Assembly (NCBI GenBank): GCA_934255545.1
Contig: CAKQOE010000006.1
Coordinates: 1 to 64,000 of the forward strand
Direction of reading: 5' to 3'
DNA length: 64,000 nt
Origin: an uncultured Clostridia bacterium
Lineage (GTDB): Bacteria > Bacillota > Clostridia > Peptostreptococcales > Anaerovoracaceae
The notes beneath the pieces are model-generated. The model was given only the letters and a program-made list of their open reading frames with translations. It had not been told where the DNA came from and searched no databases. Below are positions 35,146 to 44,454 of this stretch, in pieces. A program made the translations under genes and the position numbers. How positions within the stretch are numbered: position 1 is the first letter of the stretch; every line of letters starts with the position of its first letter.

Positions 35146-36630
35146 CTAATGATCTGCTGAAGGTATGAGATTCTGCTTGCCATGCGATATGAGCAGGCTG
35201 TTTTTGAGTTCCCAGAGCTTATGCGAAAGATCCACATAATATCTGTGCGGATTTTCAAATCTCTTTATCTCACTCCAGAGAAGCTCTACCTGCTCTTTGC
35301 AGAATGCCTTTATTTCTTCGAGATCCGGCGCGTCATAAACGAGTTTTCCGTGTTCAAACACCTGTACCTGGAGTTCTTCGCACCTGTAGTCAGTCAGAAG
35401 CTTTCTCTTCCATACGTGTTCAGGGTCGAATATCTCATACGGAGCTCCGCCCTCTCCGACAGGCATTTCCTCATCAGCCAGCGCGATAACATCTGCCAGC
35501 ATCTTTCCTGATTTTCTGTCTATGAACCTGTACAGCTTTTTGTATCCCGGATTTGTTATCTTTTCAAGATTTTCACTTACCTTTATTTTAGGTATGATGT
35601 TGCCTTCCTTATCTTCAAGTCCGACAAGCTTGTACACACCGCCGAAAACAGGCTGTGACTTTGCAGTTATAAGTCTTTCGCCTACGCCGAATGAGTCTAT
35701 ACACGCGCCTTCATTTACGACACTGCGTATAAGATACTCGTCAAATGAATTTGACGCTACGATGCTGCAGTCAGTCAGACCCGCATCATCGAGTATCTTT
35801 CGCGCCTGGCGCGACAGGTATGTCATATCGCCGCTGTCTATTCTTACACCTTTGCGAGACGGATTTTTTTCCTTAAATACACGGATCGCATTAGGCAGAC
35901 CTGATTTCAGAACGTCATACGTATCTATCAGCAGAACGCAGTTGTCCGGATAAAGATCTGCAAACTTTGAAAATGCTTCATATTCTGAATCAAAGCTCTG
36001 CACCCAGCTGTGCGCCATCGTTCCGAGAGCCGGTATACCATAGTCTCTTTCAGCGCTGGTACATGCAGTCCCTATAGCTCCTCCTATATATGCGGCTCTT
36101 GCTCCGAGTATCGCAGCAGACGCGCCCTGCGCTCTTCTTGATCCGAATTCCATTATGCCGCGGCCGTTTGCGGCTCTTACCATACGATTAGTCTTTGTCG
36201 CTATAAGTGTCTGGTGGTTCACAGTAAGCAGCAGGAACGTTTCCATAAGCTGAGCCTGGATAAGCGGTCCTCTTACAGTTACAAGAGGCTCATACGGGAA
36301 TACAGGCGTACCCTCAGGAACAGCCCATACATCGCATGTAAACTCAAAATTTCTGAGATATTCAAGGAAGCCCTCACCGAAACCGCCCTTTTGACGCAGA
36401 TATTCTATATCCTCATCTGTAAACTTCAGATTCTGCATATAGAGGATGAGCTGCTCAAGACCTGCCATAATAGCAAAACCGCCTTCATCAGGTACCTTTC
36501 TGAAGAACATATCGAAATATCCGATCTGGTCCTTCTTTCCCAGTTCGTAATAGCCGTTTGCCATAGTAAGTTCATAAAAATCTGTGAGCAGAGTATGATT
36601 CAGTATCTGTCTGCTTGAAATGCTTTCCAT
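35146..36630 (-). CDS. pncB: nicotinate phosphoribosyltransferase
   Basis: This enzyme makes nicotinate mononucleotide from nicotinate and PRPP in NAD salvage. The 494-residue protein has LLTDFYELTMANGY at the start, EFGSRRAQG in the middle and RIDSGDMTYLSRQ near residue 270, all typical. Its product is also the co-substrate of CobT, though the genes are far apart. AGGAG precedes the ATG. Confidence 0.95.
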   Translation of the reverse strand: MESISSRQILNHTLLTDFYELTMANGYYELGKKDQIGYFDMFFRKVPDEGGFAIMAGLEQLILYMQNLKFTDEDIEYLRQKGGFGEGFLEYLRNFEFTCDVWAVPEGTPVFPYEPLVTVRGPLIQAQLMETFLLLTVNHQTLIATKTNRMVRAANGRGIMEFGSRRAQGASAAILGARAAYIGGAIGTACTSAERDYGIPALGTMAHSWVQSFDSEYEAFSKFADLYPDNCVLLIDTYDVLKSGLPNAIRVFKEKNPSRKGVRIDSGDMTYLSRQARKILDDAGLTDCSIVASNSFDEYLIRSVVNEGACIDSFGVGERLITAKSQPVFGGVYKLVGLEDKEGNIIPKIKVSENLEKITNPGYKKLYRFIDRKSGKMLADVIALADEEMPVGEGGAPYEIFDPEHVWKRKLLTDYRCEELQVQVFEHGKLVYDAPDLEEIKAFCKEQVELLWSEIKRFENPHRYYVDLSHKLWELKNSLLISHGKQNLIPSADH

Positions 36631-36707
36631 CTGATTAAATTCTCCTGTTTTTACGCATCAATATTTTCATACACCGATCATCGTACAATGAACACTGCTG
36701 ATATGAC

Positions 36708-36722
36708 GCGCGCCCGGCGCGC
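36708..36722. repeat. GCC-N-GGC palindrome GCGCGCCCGGCGCGC
   Basis: A perfect 15-base palindrome upstream of pncB, in its probable leader. Confidence 0.75.
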
Positions 36723-36741
36723 CGCAGACAGCAACGTATAT

Positions 36742-36771
36742 ACACTGTCTTTTCATGTGTAAAGACAGTGT
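36742..36771. repeat. inverted repeat ACACTGTCTTT between pncB and uvrA
   Basis: A perfect eleven-base inverted repeat with an eight-base loop. It could end uvrA transcripts, but no clear T-run follows on the minus strand; an operator for pncB is the alternative. Confidence 0.55.
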
Positions 36772-36913
36772 TAGATCGTACAAAAAACCATGTTAAATAA
36801 TAGGATATACAGAATAATCGTATATGTCAATAAATTCATATGAATTTTCGCATTTTACTGCCTCACGCGCGGTCTCGCAGTGCTTTTTCACAGCAGTATA
36901 AAATATTGCTCAG

Positions 36914-39760
36914 CTATTGCTGCAAAAGCTTTTTAAGATATCTTCCTGTATATGAAGCATCACACGCCGCGACTTCTTCCGGCGTTCCTGTCACTACGAC
37001 AGTTCCGCCCTTGTCACCGCCGTCAGGGCCGAGATCTATTATATTGTCTGCGCACTTTATAACATCAAGGTTATGTTCTATGACCACAAGCGTATTTCCT
37101 GCATCTACGAGCCTCTGCAATACCTGAAGCAGTCTGTCCACATCTGCAAAATGAAGTCCCGTCGTAGGCTCGTCAAGTACATAGAGCGTCTTGCCTGTCA
37201 TACGCTTTGAAAGCTCCGACGCAAGCTTTATGCGCTGCGCTTCGCCTCCTGAAAGCTGAGTTGACGGCTGTCCGAGCTTTATATAGTCAAGGCCTACATC
37301 GTAAAGCGTCTGCAGCTGTCTTGTTATGGCAGGTATATTTTCGAAAAACCTGAGCGCTTCTTCTATATTCATATCGAGCACATCGTATATGCTCTTCCCC
37401 TTGTATTTTACTTCAAGCGTTTCTCTGTTATAGCGCTTGCCTTTGCAGACTTCACAGGGAACGTAGACGTCCGGCAGGAAATTCATTTCTATTTTAATAA
37501 TACCGTCACCGCTGCACGCTTCACAGCGTCCGCCTTTTACGTTAAAGCTGAAACGTCCCTTGCCGTATCCCTTGAGCTTAGCCTCCTGTGTCTGAGCAAA
37601 AAGATCGCGTATATGCGTGAATACTCCCGTATAAGTGGCAGGGTTCGACCTCGGCGTCCTGCCTATAGGCGACTGGTCTATTATTATTATCTTATCTATG
37701 TTTTCAATACCGCTTACGGACTTACAGTTTCCCGGCTTTGCTTTTGAACGGTTAACTGCTGCAGCTACGTTCTTTGCGAGCACTTCATTTACAAGGCTGC
37801 TCTTTCCTGAGCCTGAAACACCTGTAACGCAGTTGAATACGCCGAGCGGAAAATCTACATTTACATTCTGCAGGTTGTTTTGACCGGCTCCCTTTACCTT
37901 TATATATTTGCCGTTTCCTTTTCTTCTCGTCGCAGGCACAAGTATCTTTTTAGCTCCGCTGAGATACTGGCCCGTCAATGATTCTTTGCAGGCCTTTATG
38001 TCCTCTACAGTGCCTGTCGCTACGACCTCACCGCCGTGTATGCCCGCGCCGGGGCCTATATCTATGATATAGTCCGCTGCGTACATCGTATCCTCGTCGT
38101 GCTCTACTATGAGAAGAGTATTTCCTATATCTGTAAGATGTCTGAGCGTAGCAAGTAGCTTGTCATTATCCTTCTGGTGAAGTCCTATACTTGGCTCATC
38201 CAGTATATAAAGTACGCCCATAAGGCCTGAGCCTATCTGCGTAGCAAGTCTGATACGCTGTGCTTCACCGCCTGAAAGCGTCGCAGACGCGCGCGACAGC
38301 GTCAGATAGTCAAGACCGACATCGACCAGGAATCTGAGGCGCGCCTTTATCTCTTTCAGGATCTGATAAGCGATCATCTGCTCCTTCTCAGTCAATACCA
38401 GGCCCTCAACGAATGCGAGTGAATCTCTCACAGCCATGTGGCAGAACTGCATTATATTGATGCCGTTTACCGTGACTGCGAGGACCTCCGGCCTCAGGCG
38501 CTCGCCCTTGCAGACAGGACAAGGATTCGTACTCATGAATTTTTCTATTTTTTCTTTTATAAATTCTGAACCTGTCTCTCTGTAGCGTCTTTCAAGATTA
38601 TTTATGATACCCTCATAACGCTGGCTGCGCTGCGTATGCATCGTGCCGCTCCTGTTTGTGTACTCGTAGTCTATCTTTCTGCCGTCTGTACCGTACATAA
38701 GTTCCTGCTTAAATATATCGGGAAGCTCTTCATACGGAGTGTGCAGATCCACACCGAGATCGTCAGCAAGAGCCTGTGTAGACTTGGAATAATATGACAT
38801 TTCATCAAACATATTGAATGACTTGCCAAGCGCGCCGTCAAGTAAACTACGTGACGGATCCTCTATAAGGATGTTCGGATCTACTCTTTGTATAAAGCCG
38901 AGACCGTTGCACTCAGGGCATGCACCAAACGGACTGTTAAATGAGAATGTCCGCGGCTCCATCTCGCCTATGCTCACGCCATGCTCAGGGCATGCGAGCT
39001 TTGTGCTGAAAAGCCTGTCCTGCTGTTCGCCGTCCGGCACCTGATAGTTTATAACTGCCAGGCCGTCACCTTCATCTATTGCAAGCTCTACCGCCTCAGC
39101 GAGGCGCCCTTCTGCTCCCGGCTTCACTACGACTCTGTCTATTATTATTTCTATAGTATGCTTAAACGTCTTTTCGAGGCTTATCTCATCCTCTGAAAGA
39201 TTGTACATCTGACCATCGACGCGTACGCGCACATATCCGTCCTTCTTTATGCGATCAAGCACCTTCTTGTGCTCGCCCTTCTGCTGCTTTATAACAGGAG
39301 CTATGACCATGATCTTAGTTCTCTCAGGATATTCCATGATGCTGTCAACTATCTGATCGACAGACTGGCTCGTTATCTCACGGCCGCATACCGGGCAGTG
39401 CGGAATGCCTATCCTGGCGTACATAAGACGCAGATAATCGTATATCTCAGTTACAGTTCCGACTATCGAACGCGGGTTCTTTGCCGTCGTTTTCTGGTCT
39501 ATCGAAATTGCCGGCGAAAGACCTTCTATATATTCTACATCCGGCTTCTCCATCTGCCCGAGGAACTGCCTTGCATAAGCAGATACACTCTCCATGTAGC
39601 GTCTCTGTCCCTCCGCATATATAGTGTCAAACGCAAGCGTTGACTTTCCCGATCCGGAAAGTCCTGTTATAACTACCATTTTATCTCTTGGGATCTCAAC
39701 ATCTATCTTTTTAAGATTATTTTCATTCGCTCCCTTGACGATTATATTTTTGCCTGCCAT
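36914..39760 (-). CDS. uvrA: excinuclease ABC subunit A
   Basis: This damage-recognition ATPase of nucleotide excision repair is a 948-residue protein with two ABC modules. It has GLSGSGKSTLAFDT near residue 33, GVSGSGKSSLVNEV in the second half, two LSGGEAQRI signatures, and zinc-binding CPVC/CEAC...CEVC pairs. It follows uvrB on the same strand after 153 bases, which hold the palindrome at 39830. Confidence 0.98.
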   Translation of the reverse strand: MAGKNIIVKGANENNLKKIDVEIPRDKMVVITGLSGSGKSTLAFDTIYAEGQRRYMESVSAYARQFLGQMEKPDVEYIEGLSPAISIDQKTTAKNPRSIVGTVTEIYDYLRLMYARIGIPHCPVCGREITSQSVDQIVDSIMEYPERTKIMVIAPVIKQQKGEHKKVLDRIKKDGYVRVRVDGQMYNLSEDEISLEKTFKHTIEIIIDRVVVKPGAEGRLAEAVELAIDEGDGLAVINYQVPDGEQQDRLFSTKLACPEHGVSIGEMEPRTFSFNSPFGACPECNGLGFIQRVDPNILIEDPSRSLLDGALGKSFNMFDEMSYYSKSTQALADDLGVDLHTPYEELPDIFKQELMYGTDGRKIDYEYTNRSGTMHTQRSQRYEGIINNLERRYRETGSEFIKEKIEKFMSTNPCPVCKGERLRPEVLAVTVNGINIMQFCHMAVRDSLAFVEGLVLTEKEQMIAYQILKEIKARLRFLVDVGLDYLTLSRASATLSGGEAQRIRLATQIGSGLMGVLYILDEPSIGLHQKDNDKLLATLRHLTDIGNTLLIVEHDEDTMYAADYIIDIGPGAGIHGGEVVATGTVEDIKACKESLTGQYLSGAKKILVPATRRKGNGKYIKVKGAGQNNLQNVNVDFPLGVFNCVTGVSGSGKSSLVNEVLAKNVAAAVNRSKAKPGNCKSVSGIENIDKIIIIDQSPIGRTPRSNPATYTGVFTHIRDLFAQTQEAKLKGYGKGRFSFNVKGGRCEACSGDGIIKIEMNFLPDVYVPCEVCKGKRYNRETLEVKYKGKSIYDVLDMNIEEALRFFENIPAITRQLQTLYDVGLDYIKLGQPSTQLSGGEAQRIKLASELSKRMTGKTLYVLDEPTTGLHFADVDRLLQVLQRLVDAGNTLVVIEHNLDVIKCADNIIDLGPDGGDKGGTVVVTGTPEEVAACDASYTGRYLKKLLQQ

Positions 39761-39829
39761 TTTTTCTCCATATCTTGTGATCTGTTATTTAATATTTTAA
39801 TTTTGCACAAATAAGATCTGCATGTGCCT

Positions 39830-39847
39830 GCGCCGGAGCACCGGCGC
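39830..39847. repeat. GC hairpin GCGCCGG-AGCA-CCGGCGC
   Basis: A seven-pair stem with a four-base loop in the uvrB-uvrA gap. Confidence 0.6.
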
Positions 39848-39913
39848 TTTCTCTTAATATATTTATTATTTTATCTGTCTCAGTAATATTATGCTTATTT
39901 TATTTACAAGCTG

Positions 39914-41905
39914 CTATAACTTAACCTTAAGGTCAAATATGACATCACGCAGCTTTGCTGCCTGCTCGAACTGCAGTGCTGCAGCTGCAGCCTTCATTTC
40001 TGTTTCAAGCTTTTCTATATAAGCCCTGAGCTCCTTCTTTGTCATTTCAGCCGGCTTTACGTCAGTTGCGAAGAAATCATCGTTATCTACAGCTGTTGTC
40101 GCTTCGAGTTTTGGCCTTACCGACTTTTTAACAGTTTTTGGCGTTATGCCGTGTTTTTTGTTGTATGCGTTCTGTATCTCGCGTCTGCGCTCAGTTATAT
40201 CTATGGCTGAACGCATCTGCGGGCTGACAGAGTCAGCGTACATTATTACTCTGCCGTCGGCATTTCGCGCTGCTCTTCCTATAGTCTGTATGAGCGATGT
40301 TTCATTTCTCAGGAACCCCTGTTTGTCCGCGTCAAGTATCGCAACGAGAGAGACCTCAGGTATATCCAGACCCTCTCGCAGAAGATTTATGCCGACGAGA
40401 ACGTCAAACTCACCCATACGCAGATCGTGTATTATCTCAGTTCGCTCAAGCGTATCTATCTCAGAATGCAGGTAACGTACTTTTATGCCTACGTCCTTCA
40501 GGTAGTCTGTCAGGCTCTCAGCCATCTTTTTGGTAAGTGTAGTAACGAGCACACGTTCTCCTCGCTCTGTGACTTTGTTTATCTCACCTATAAGGTCATC
40601 TATCTGACCCTCCGTTTTTCTCACATCTATAGGCGGATCAAGCAGGCCTGTAGGCCTGATGACCTGTTCAACTATATTTTCAGGACCGCTGTGCTCGCGC
40701 TCATAATCATTAGGCGTAGCGCTTACGTATACTATCTGGTCCACAAGGCTTTCAAACTCGTGAAACTCGAGCGGCCTGTTATCCAGCGCCGACGGCAGCC
40801 TGAAACCGTAGTCAACGAGCGACATCTTCCTCGCTCTGTCGCCTGCATACATGCCTCGCAGCTGAGGCAGCATGGCATGTGACTCATCTACGAGTATCAG
40901 CAGATCATCCGGAAAATAATCAATAAGCGTATACGGTCGGCATCCTGCCGGCAGACCATTCAGATGGCGAGAGTAATTTTCTACGCCCTTGCATGTACCT
41001 ATCTCGCGCAGCATTTCCAGATCATACCTCGTGCGCTGTTCTATACGCTGAGCCTCAAGAAGCTTGCCCTCACCCTTGAACCACGCTATGCGTTCCTCAA
41101 GCTCTGCCTCTATAGACTGACACGCAAGCTCTGTTTTTTCCCGTGATGTAACGTAATGCGAAGCAGGGAATATAGCTATATGGCTGCGCGAGCCCTTTAT
41201 TTCACCGGTAAGCGGATCGAGCTCCTTTATACTGTCTATCTCATCACCGAAAAGCTCAACTCTGACAGCCTCCTCGGCGCCTATAGGATATATATCTATG
41301 ATATCGCCGCGCACTCTGAATGTTCCGCGGTCAAACGCCATATCGTTTCTTGTGTACTGGTTTGCGACAAGCTGTTCCATTATCTCGCGCCTTGATTTTT
41401 CCATACCGGGACGCAGAGATATCATCTGGTGCGCATACTCCTCAGGATTACCGAGACCGTATATACATGAAACGCTTGCAACGATTATAACATCGCGCCG
41501 CTCAAACAGCGCCGCCGTCGCAGAGTGACGCAGCTTTTCTATCTCCTGATTTATATCGGAATCCTTTTCTATATACGTATCAGTAGAAGGCACATACGCC
41601 TCCGGCTGGTAATAATCGTAGTAACTTACAAAATATTCTACCGCGTTTTCAGGGAAAAACTCCTTAAACTCCCCGTACAGCTGAGCCGCAAGAGTCTTGT
41701 TGTGCGAAATTATCAAAGTTGGACGATTTACCTGTTCTATAATATTTGCCATCGTAAACGTCTTGCCCGAACCTGTAACACCCATCAAAGTCTGATGTTT
41801 CAAGCCTTTGCGGATCCCGCTGACCAGCTTCTCCACCGCCTGCGGCTGGTCGCCCGTCATCTTGTACTCGCTGTGCAGCTTGAATTTATTCTGCTCTAAT
41901 GCCAT
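39914..41905 (-). CDS. uvrB: excinuclease ABC subunit B
   Basis: This DNA-loading helicase-like subunit of excision repair is a 663-residue protein with GVTGSGKTFTMANI (motif I), the beta-hairpin YYDYYQPEAYVPSTDTY, DESH (motif II), QTIGRAARN (motif VI) and a C-terminal UVR coiled coil. GGGGGTG lies before the ATG. It is the first gene of uvrBA. Confidence 0.98.
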   Translation of the reverse strand: MALEQNKFKLHSEYKMTGDQPQAVEKLVSGIRKGLKHQTLMGVTGSGKTFTMANIIEQVNRPTLIISHNKTLAAQLYGEFKEFFPENAVEYFVSYYDYYQPEAYVPSTDTYIEKDSDINQEIEKLRHSATAALFERRDVIIVASVSCIYGLGNPEEYAHQMISLRPGMEKSRREIMEQLVANQYTRNDMAFDRGTFRVRGDIIDIYPIGAEEAVRVELFGDEIDSIKELDPLTGEIKGSRSHIAIFPASHYVTSREKTELACQSIEAELEERIAWFKGEGKLLEAQRIEQRTRYDLEMLREIGTCKGVENYSRHLNGLPAGCRPYTLIDYFPDDLLILVDESHAMLPQLRGMYAGDRARKMSLVDYGFRLPSALDNRPLEFHEFESLVDQIVYVSATPNDYEREHSGPENIVEQVIRPTGLLDPPIDVRKTEGQIDDLIGEINKVTERGERVLVTTLTKKMAESLTDYLKDVGIKVRYLHSEIDTLERTEIIHDLRMGEFDVLVGINLLREGLDIPEVSLVAILDADKQGFLRNETSLIQTIGRAARNADGRVIMYADSVSPQMRSAIDITERRREIQNAYNKKHGITPKTVKKSVRPKLEATTAVDNDDFFATDVKPAEMTKKELRAYIEKLETEMKAAAAALQFEQAAKLRDVIFDLKVKL

Positions 41906-42083
41906 CGTTTCACCCCCGGTTTCAGTGGATTTTTCTTGTATTTTAAGTAATTATTTCACAATATATTACTGGTATTATTATCCTATTTTTGCAGTATATC
42001 TCACCTTTTCGAATCAAATTCACCAAATTGATTTTTATTAACGTGATAACACTGCAAAAACACTATGGAAAATATGATATATG

Positions 42084-42097
42084 CGAACATATTTTTC
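42084..42097 (-). promoter_or_regulatory. possible degenerate LexA box upstream of uvrB
   Basis: CGAACATATTTTTC keeps one half of the Gram-positive SOS box CGAACATATGTTCG, but the other half is poor. It is the only candidate in the uvrB-prfH spacer (41906-42292), which otherwise shows nothing clear. Confidence 0.3.
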
Positions 42098-42292
42098 TCT
42101 AAATATACCATAAAATCAATAGTGTGTATACGTAAATGGAACTAATGTTTTTAAATTTTATGTTCCCATATACCCAGATACATCTATGACACTACCCATT
42201 ATTTCCGACTTTGATGCATTATTATCGGCAGTCGGAAGAATGTAAAATAAAGTGTGTAAGTGCTCAATTTCTTATTGCAATTTACGAAAATA

Positions 42293-42883
42293 TTATTTCT
42301 TAAGCTTGAATCCTTCACCCTGATACACTCTTACCGGATTTCCTCGCTCTATTTTATAGTGCTCCCTCCATGCCTCATTTATCTGTTCATTATCACGGTT
42401 TTCCTGAAGCTCCGCTATCTTGCGTTTCAGTCGTTCTGTTGCCTTTTTTCTGTTCTGAAGCTGACTGCGTTCTTCTGTACATTCCGATACGAGACCTGTA
42501 GGTATATGTATCACACGCACCCCTGTTTCCACTTTATTTACATTCTGCCCGCCATTGCCTCCGCAATGAAAGCGTTCTATTCTAAACTCTTCAGATGTAT
42601 CTACTTTTTCTTTTTCATTTATGATGCTTACATCTATATACCAGTTTTTGCGCTTATGATGAGGTCTGAACGGACTTCTGCATATCCACAACACGCTTCC
42701 TTCAAGATCTCTGAGATCGTGCTCCGTACTGAACCTTATAGAATGAAAGCAATTTTTCTCTCTGCTCCTGCTTGCTGATATAAGCTTGATATCGCTGTAT
42801 TCACTCTTAATAGCGTTATAAAACATTCCAACTGCAAGCTGACACTCTGCAGGTCCCTGACCTGCGCTTATCTGAACTATCAT
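42293..42883 (-). CDS. prfH: peptide chain release factor H (PrfH)
   Basis: This class I release factor homologue, by the known family role, frees peptides from ribosomes whose 16S decoding centre has been cut, so RtcB can repair them. The 196-residue protein opens with the PrfH signature QISAGQGPAECQLAV. It carries the GGQ hydrolysis motif in GGNGGQNVNKVETGV and the release-factor tail (TEERSQLQNRKKA). The ATG overlaps the rtcB stop by one base (TAATG), showing translational coupling. Confidence 0.93.
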   Translation of the reverse strand: MIVQISAGQGPAECQLAVGMFYNAIKSEYSDIKLISASRSREKNCFHSIRFSTEHDLRDLEGSVLWICRSPFRPHHKRKNWYIDVSIINEKEKVDTSEEFRIERFHCGGNGGQNVNKVETGVRVIHIPTGLVSECTEERSQLQNRKKATERLKRKIAELQENRDNEQINEAWREHYKIERGNPVRVYQGEGFKLKK

Positions 42884-44007
42884 TACTTCACCTTCTTTCC
42901 GCTGCCAGCCTTATAGCTGTATACCGGAGTAAGTATGTCAGTAATTTTTACAGTTGCATGAATATGCGCCGCTATCTCATCTATACTTCTGTAAGCAAAC
43001 GGCGCTTCATCAAGCGTGTCAGCTGCCAGGCAGCTGCTGTATATGCCATTCATTGCTTTTCTGAATTCTGATACGGTATGCGCATTCTTTACTTCTGAAC
43101 GCTTTATTATGCGACCTGACCCGTGCGGAGCTGAGCAGTTCCATTCCTCATTACCCTTTCCCATGCCGAGTATTACTCCGTCTCTCATATTAACAGGAAT
43201 AATGACCTTCTCACCCTCACGGGCTGATATCGAGCCTTTATGCAACACGCCCGCATCATCTATATAGTTATGAGGGACCGAAAACTTTTCTTCCGCTTTT
43301 AATTTCATTCCCTTTAATATCTCGGCGATAATGATATCACGATTGAGTTCAGCATATTCTTTCACGATACGCACATCGTGGATATATTCCTCTGCTGATC
43401 TGCCAGTGAGCCAGCTCTGATAGTATGAGATATCAAGACCTGCTTCTTTCAGCTCTATTGAAGCGCGTTTTGTGTAATGCTCCGCAACTTCCTCACCTGT
43501 ATGTCTGCTTCCGCTGTGAACTGTCAGATACAGCGTTCCATCTGCAGAACGATCGATCTCTATGAAATGATTTCCTCCGCCAAGCGTCCCAAGGCTTTTT
43601 TCCGCCTTATCTCTGTTTATATTTTTCAGGCAGTAAAGCTCTTCAAACTTAAATTCGTCAGCTCTGTGATGCGCGTTCTTTCTTATATCAAAGCCTGACG
43701 GTATATTTTCATGTATGATACGATCAAGCTTCTGAAACTCGACCTTCGATTTATTGAGCCTTACGCACGTTACGCCGCAGCCTATATCAATGCCTATGAG
43801 CTGCGGAATTATTTTATCAGTCACAGTCATAGCAAGACCTATCGGGCCTACCTTTCCCGGATGAAGATCCGGCATAACACATACACTGCTGCCGTCTGCT
43901 GCAATGCTGTCACATATTAATCTGACCTGTGCCTCTGCGTATTCATCGCTTTCATCAGTGAATATCCTTGCTTCTGCGTATTTTCCTTTTATTGTTTTCA
44001 AATGCAT
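42883..44007 (-). CDS. rtcB: RtcB family RNA ligase (RtcB2 type paired with PrfH)
   Basis: This Mn2+/GTP-dependent ligase joins 2',3'-cyclic phosphate or 3'-phosphate to 5'-OH RNA ends. Metal and guanylylation motifs are present: GIDIGCGVTC, GTLGGGNHFIEI, TVHSGSRHTG and APHGSGR with the histidine that carries GMP. AAGGAG is only one base from the ATG at 44007 but seven from the TTG at 44001, so the real start may be that TTG. An upstream extension to 44067 is not plausible. Pairing with prfH marks the ribosome-repair subtype. Confidence 0.93.
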   Translation of the reverse strand: MHLKTIKGKYAEARIFTDESDEYAEAQVRLICDSIAADGSSVCVMPDLHPGKVGPIGLAMTVTDKIIPQLIGIDIGCGVTCVRLNKSKVEFQKLDRIIHENIPSGFDIRKNAHHRADEFKFEELYCLKNINRDKAEKSLGTLGGGNHFIEIDRSADGTLYLTVHSGSRHTGEEVAEHYTKRASIELKEAGLDISYYQSWLTGRSAEEYIHDVRIVKEYAELNRDIIIAEILKGMKLKAEEKFSVPHNYIDDAGVLHKGSISAREGEKVIIPVNMRDGVILGMGKGNEEWNCSAPHGSGRIIKRSEVKNAHTVSEFRKAMNGIYSSCLAADTLDEAPFAYRSIDEIAAHIHATVKITDILTPVYSYKAGSGKKVK

Positions 44008-44023
44008 TCTCCTTAAATAAGGG

Positions 44024-44052
44024 CACAAAAAATAACACCTTACAAAGGTGCT
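44024..44052 (-). terminator. attenuator-like terminator in the rtcB leader
   Basis: On the minus strand AGCACCTT-TGT-AAGGTGTT is followed by ATTTTTTG, only 17 bases before the rtcB start. AAAGGTG within the upstream small ORF could pair with CACCTTT and break this stem. Confidence 0.6.
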
Positions 44053-44100
44053 GTGGCTATCCTGCATTCTTCATCATTTATTTAAATTCAAAATTGAAAT

Positions 44101-44193
44101 TTATTTTTCAGATGATGCGAGGACTTCTGTGCCTTTGTACATTCTAACGATCACCTTTATTATGTTTTTCTCTCTGTTCATCGTATTCTGCAT
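44101..44193 (-). CDS. 30-residue leader-peptide candidate upstream of rtcB
   Basis: This short ORF begins MQNTMNREKNIIKVIVRMYK and ends ASSEK. GGAGGA lies seven bases before the ATG, a strong site. No family is recognised and there is no membrane helix. It lies on the rtcB-prfH strand, about 95 bases before rtcB and ahead of the attenuator-like terminator. A role as a regulatory leader is inferred from that layout; it could also be an unrelated small protein. Confidence 0.6.
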   Translation of the reverse strand: MQNTMNREKNIIKVIVRMYKGTEVLASSEK

Positions 44194-44327
44194 GGCTTTT
44201 GTCCTCCTTCCGTAGATATGAGCTGCGCCTGACTTTGTGCTGTCAGCACATTTCCTATTTAAGAATTTAACTTACCTGTTTATGCTACCACATCACAATG
44301 CTTACTACAATAAGATTTTTAATATAA

Positions 44328-44410
44328 AAAGAGCCTCAGGCTGGCAGGTGGAACTGTCATATACAACATCTATATGAACCACCTTCAGCCTGAAGCTCTT
44401 TATTTTTTTT
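44328..44410 (-). terminator. long hairpin terminator after the AAA/DUF1703 gene
   Basis: The arms AAAGAGC-TCAGGCTG and CAGCCTGA-GCTCTTT plus an inner CAGGTGG/CCACCTT pairing form a stem of more than 20 pairs. T-runs are on both sides, so it may work in both directions. Confidence 0.82.
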
Positions 44411-44454
44411 CGTATAAACTTCTGAAATATCGGAAATTACGGAATTATGGAAAC

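Noticed and set aside
42130..42260. Regulatory RNA in the spacer right of the uvrB promoter region
   Set aside because: Only a weak CCGAC/GTCGG pairing is present; nothing supports a specific element.
44008..44067. N-terminal extension of rtcB
   Set aside because: It would run through the terminator-like stem and has no ribosome binding site; family alignment starts near 44007.
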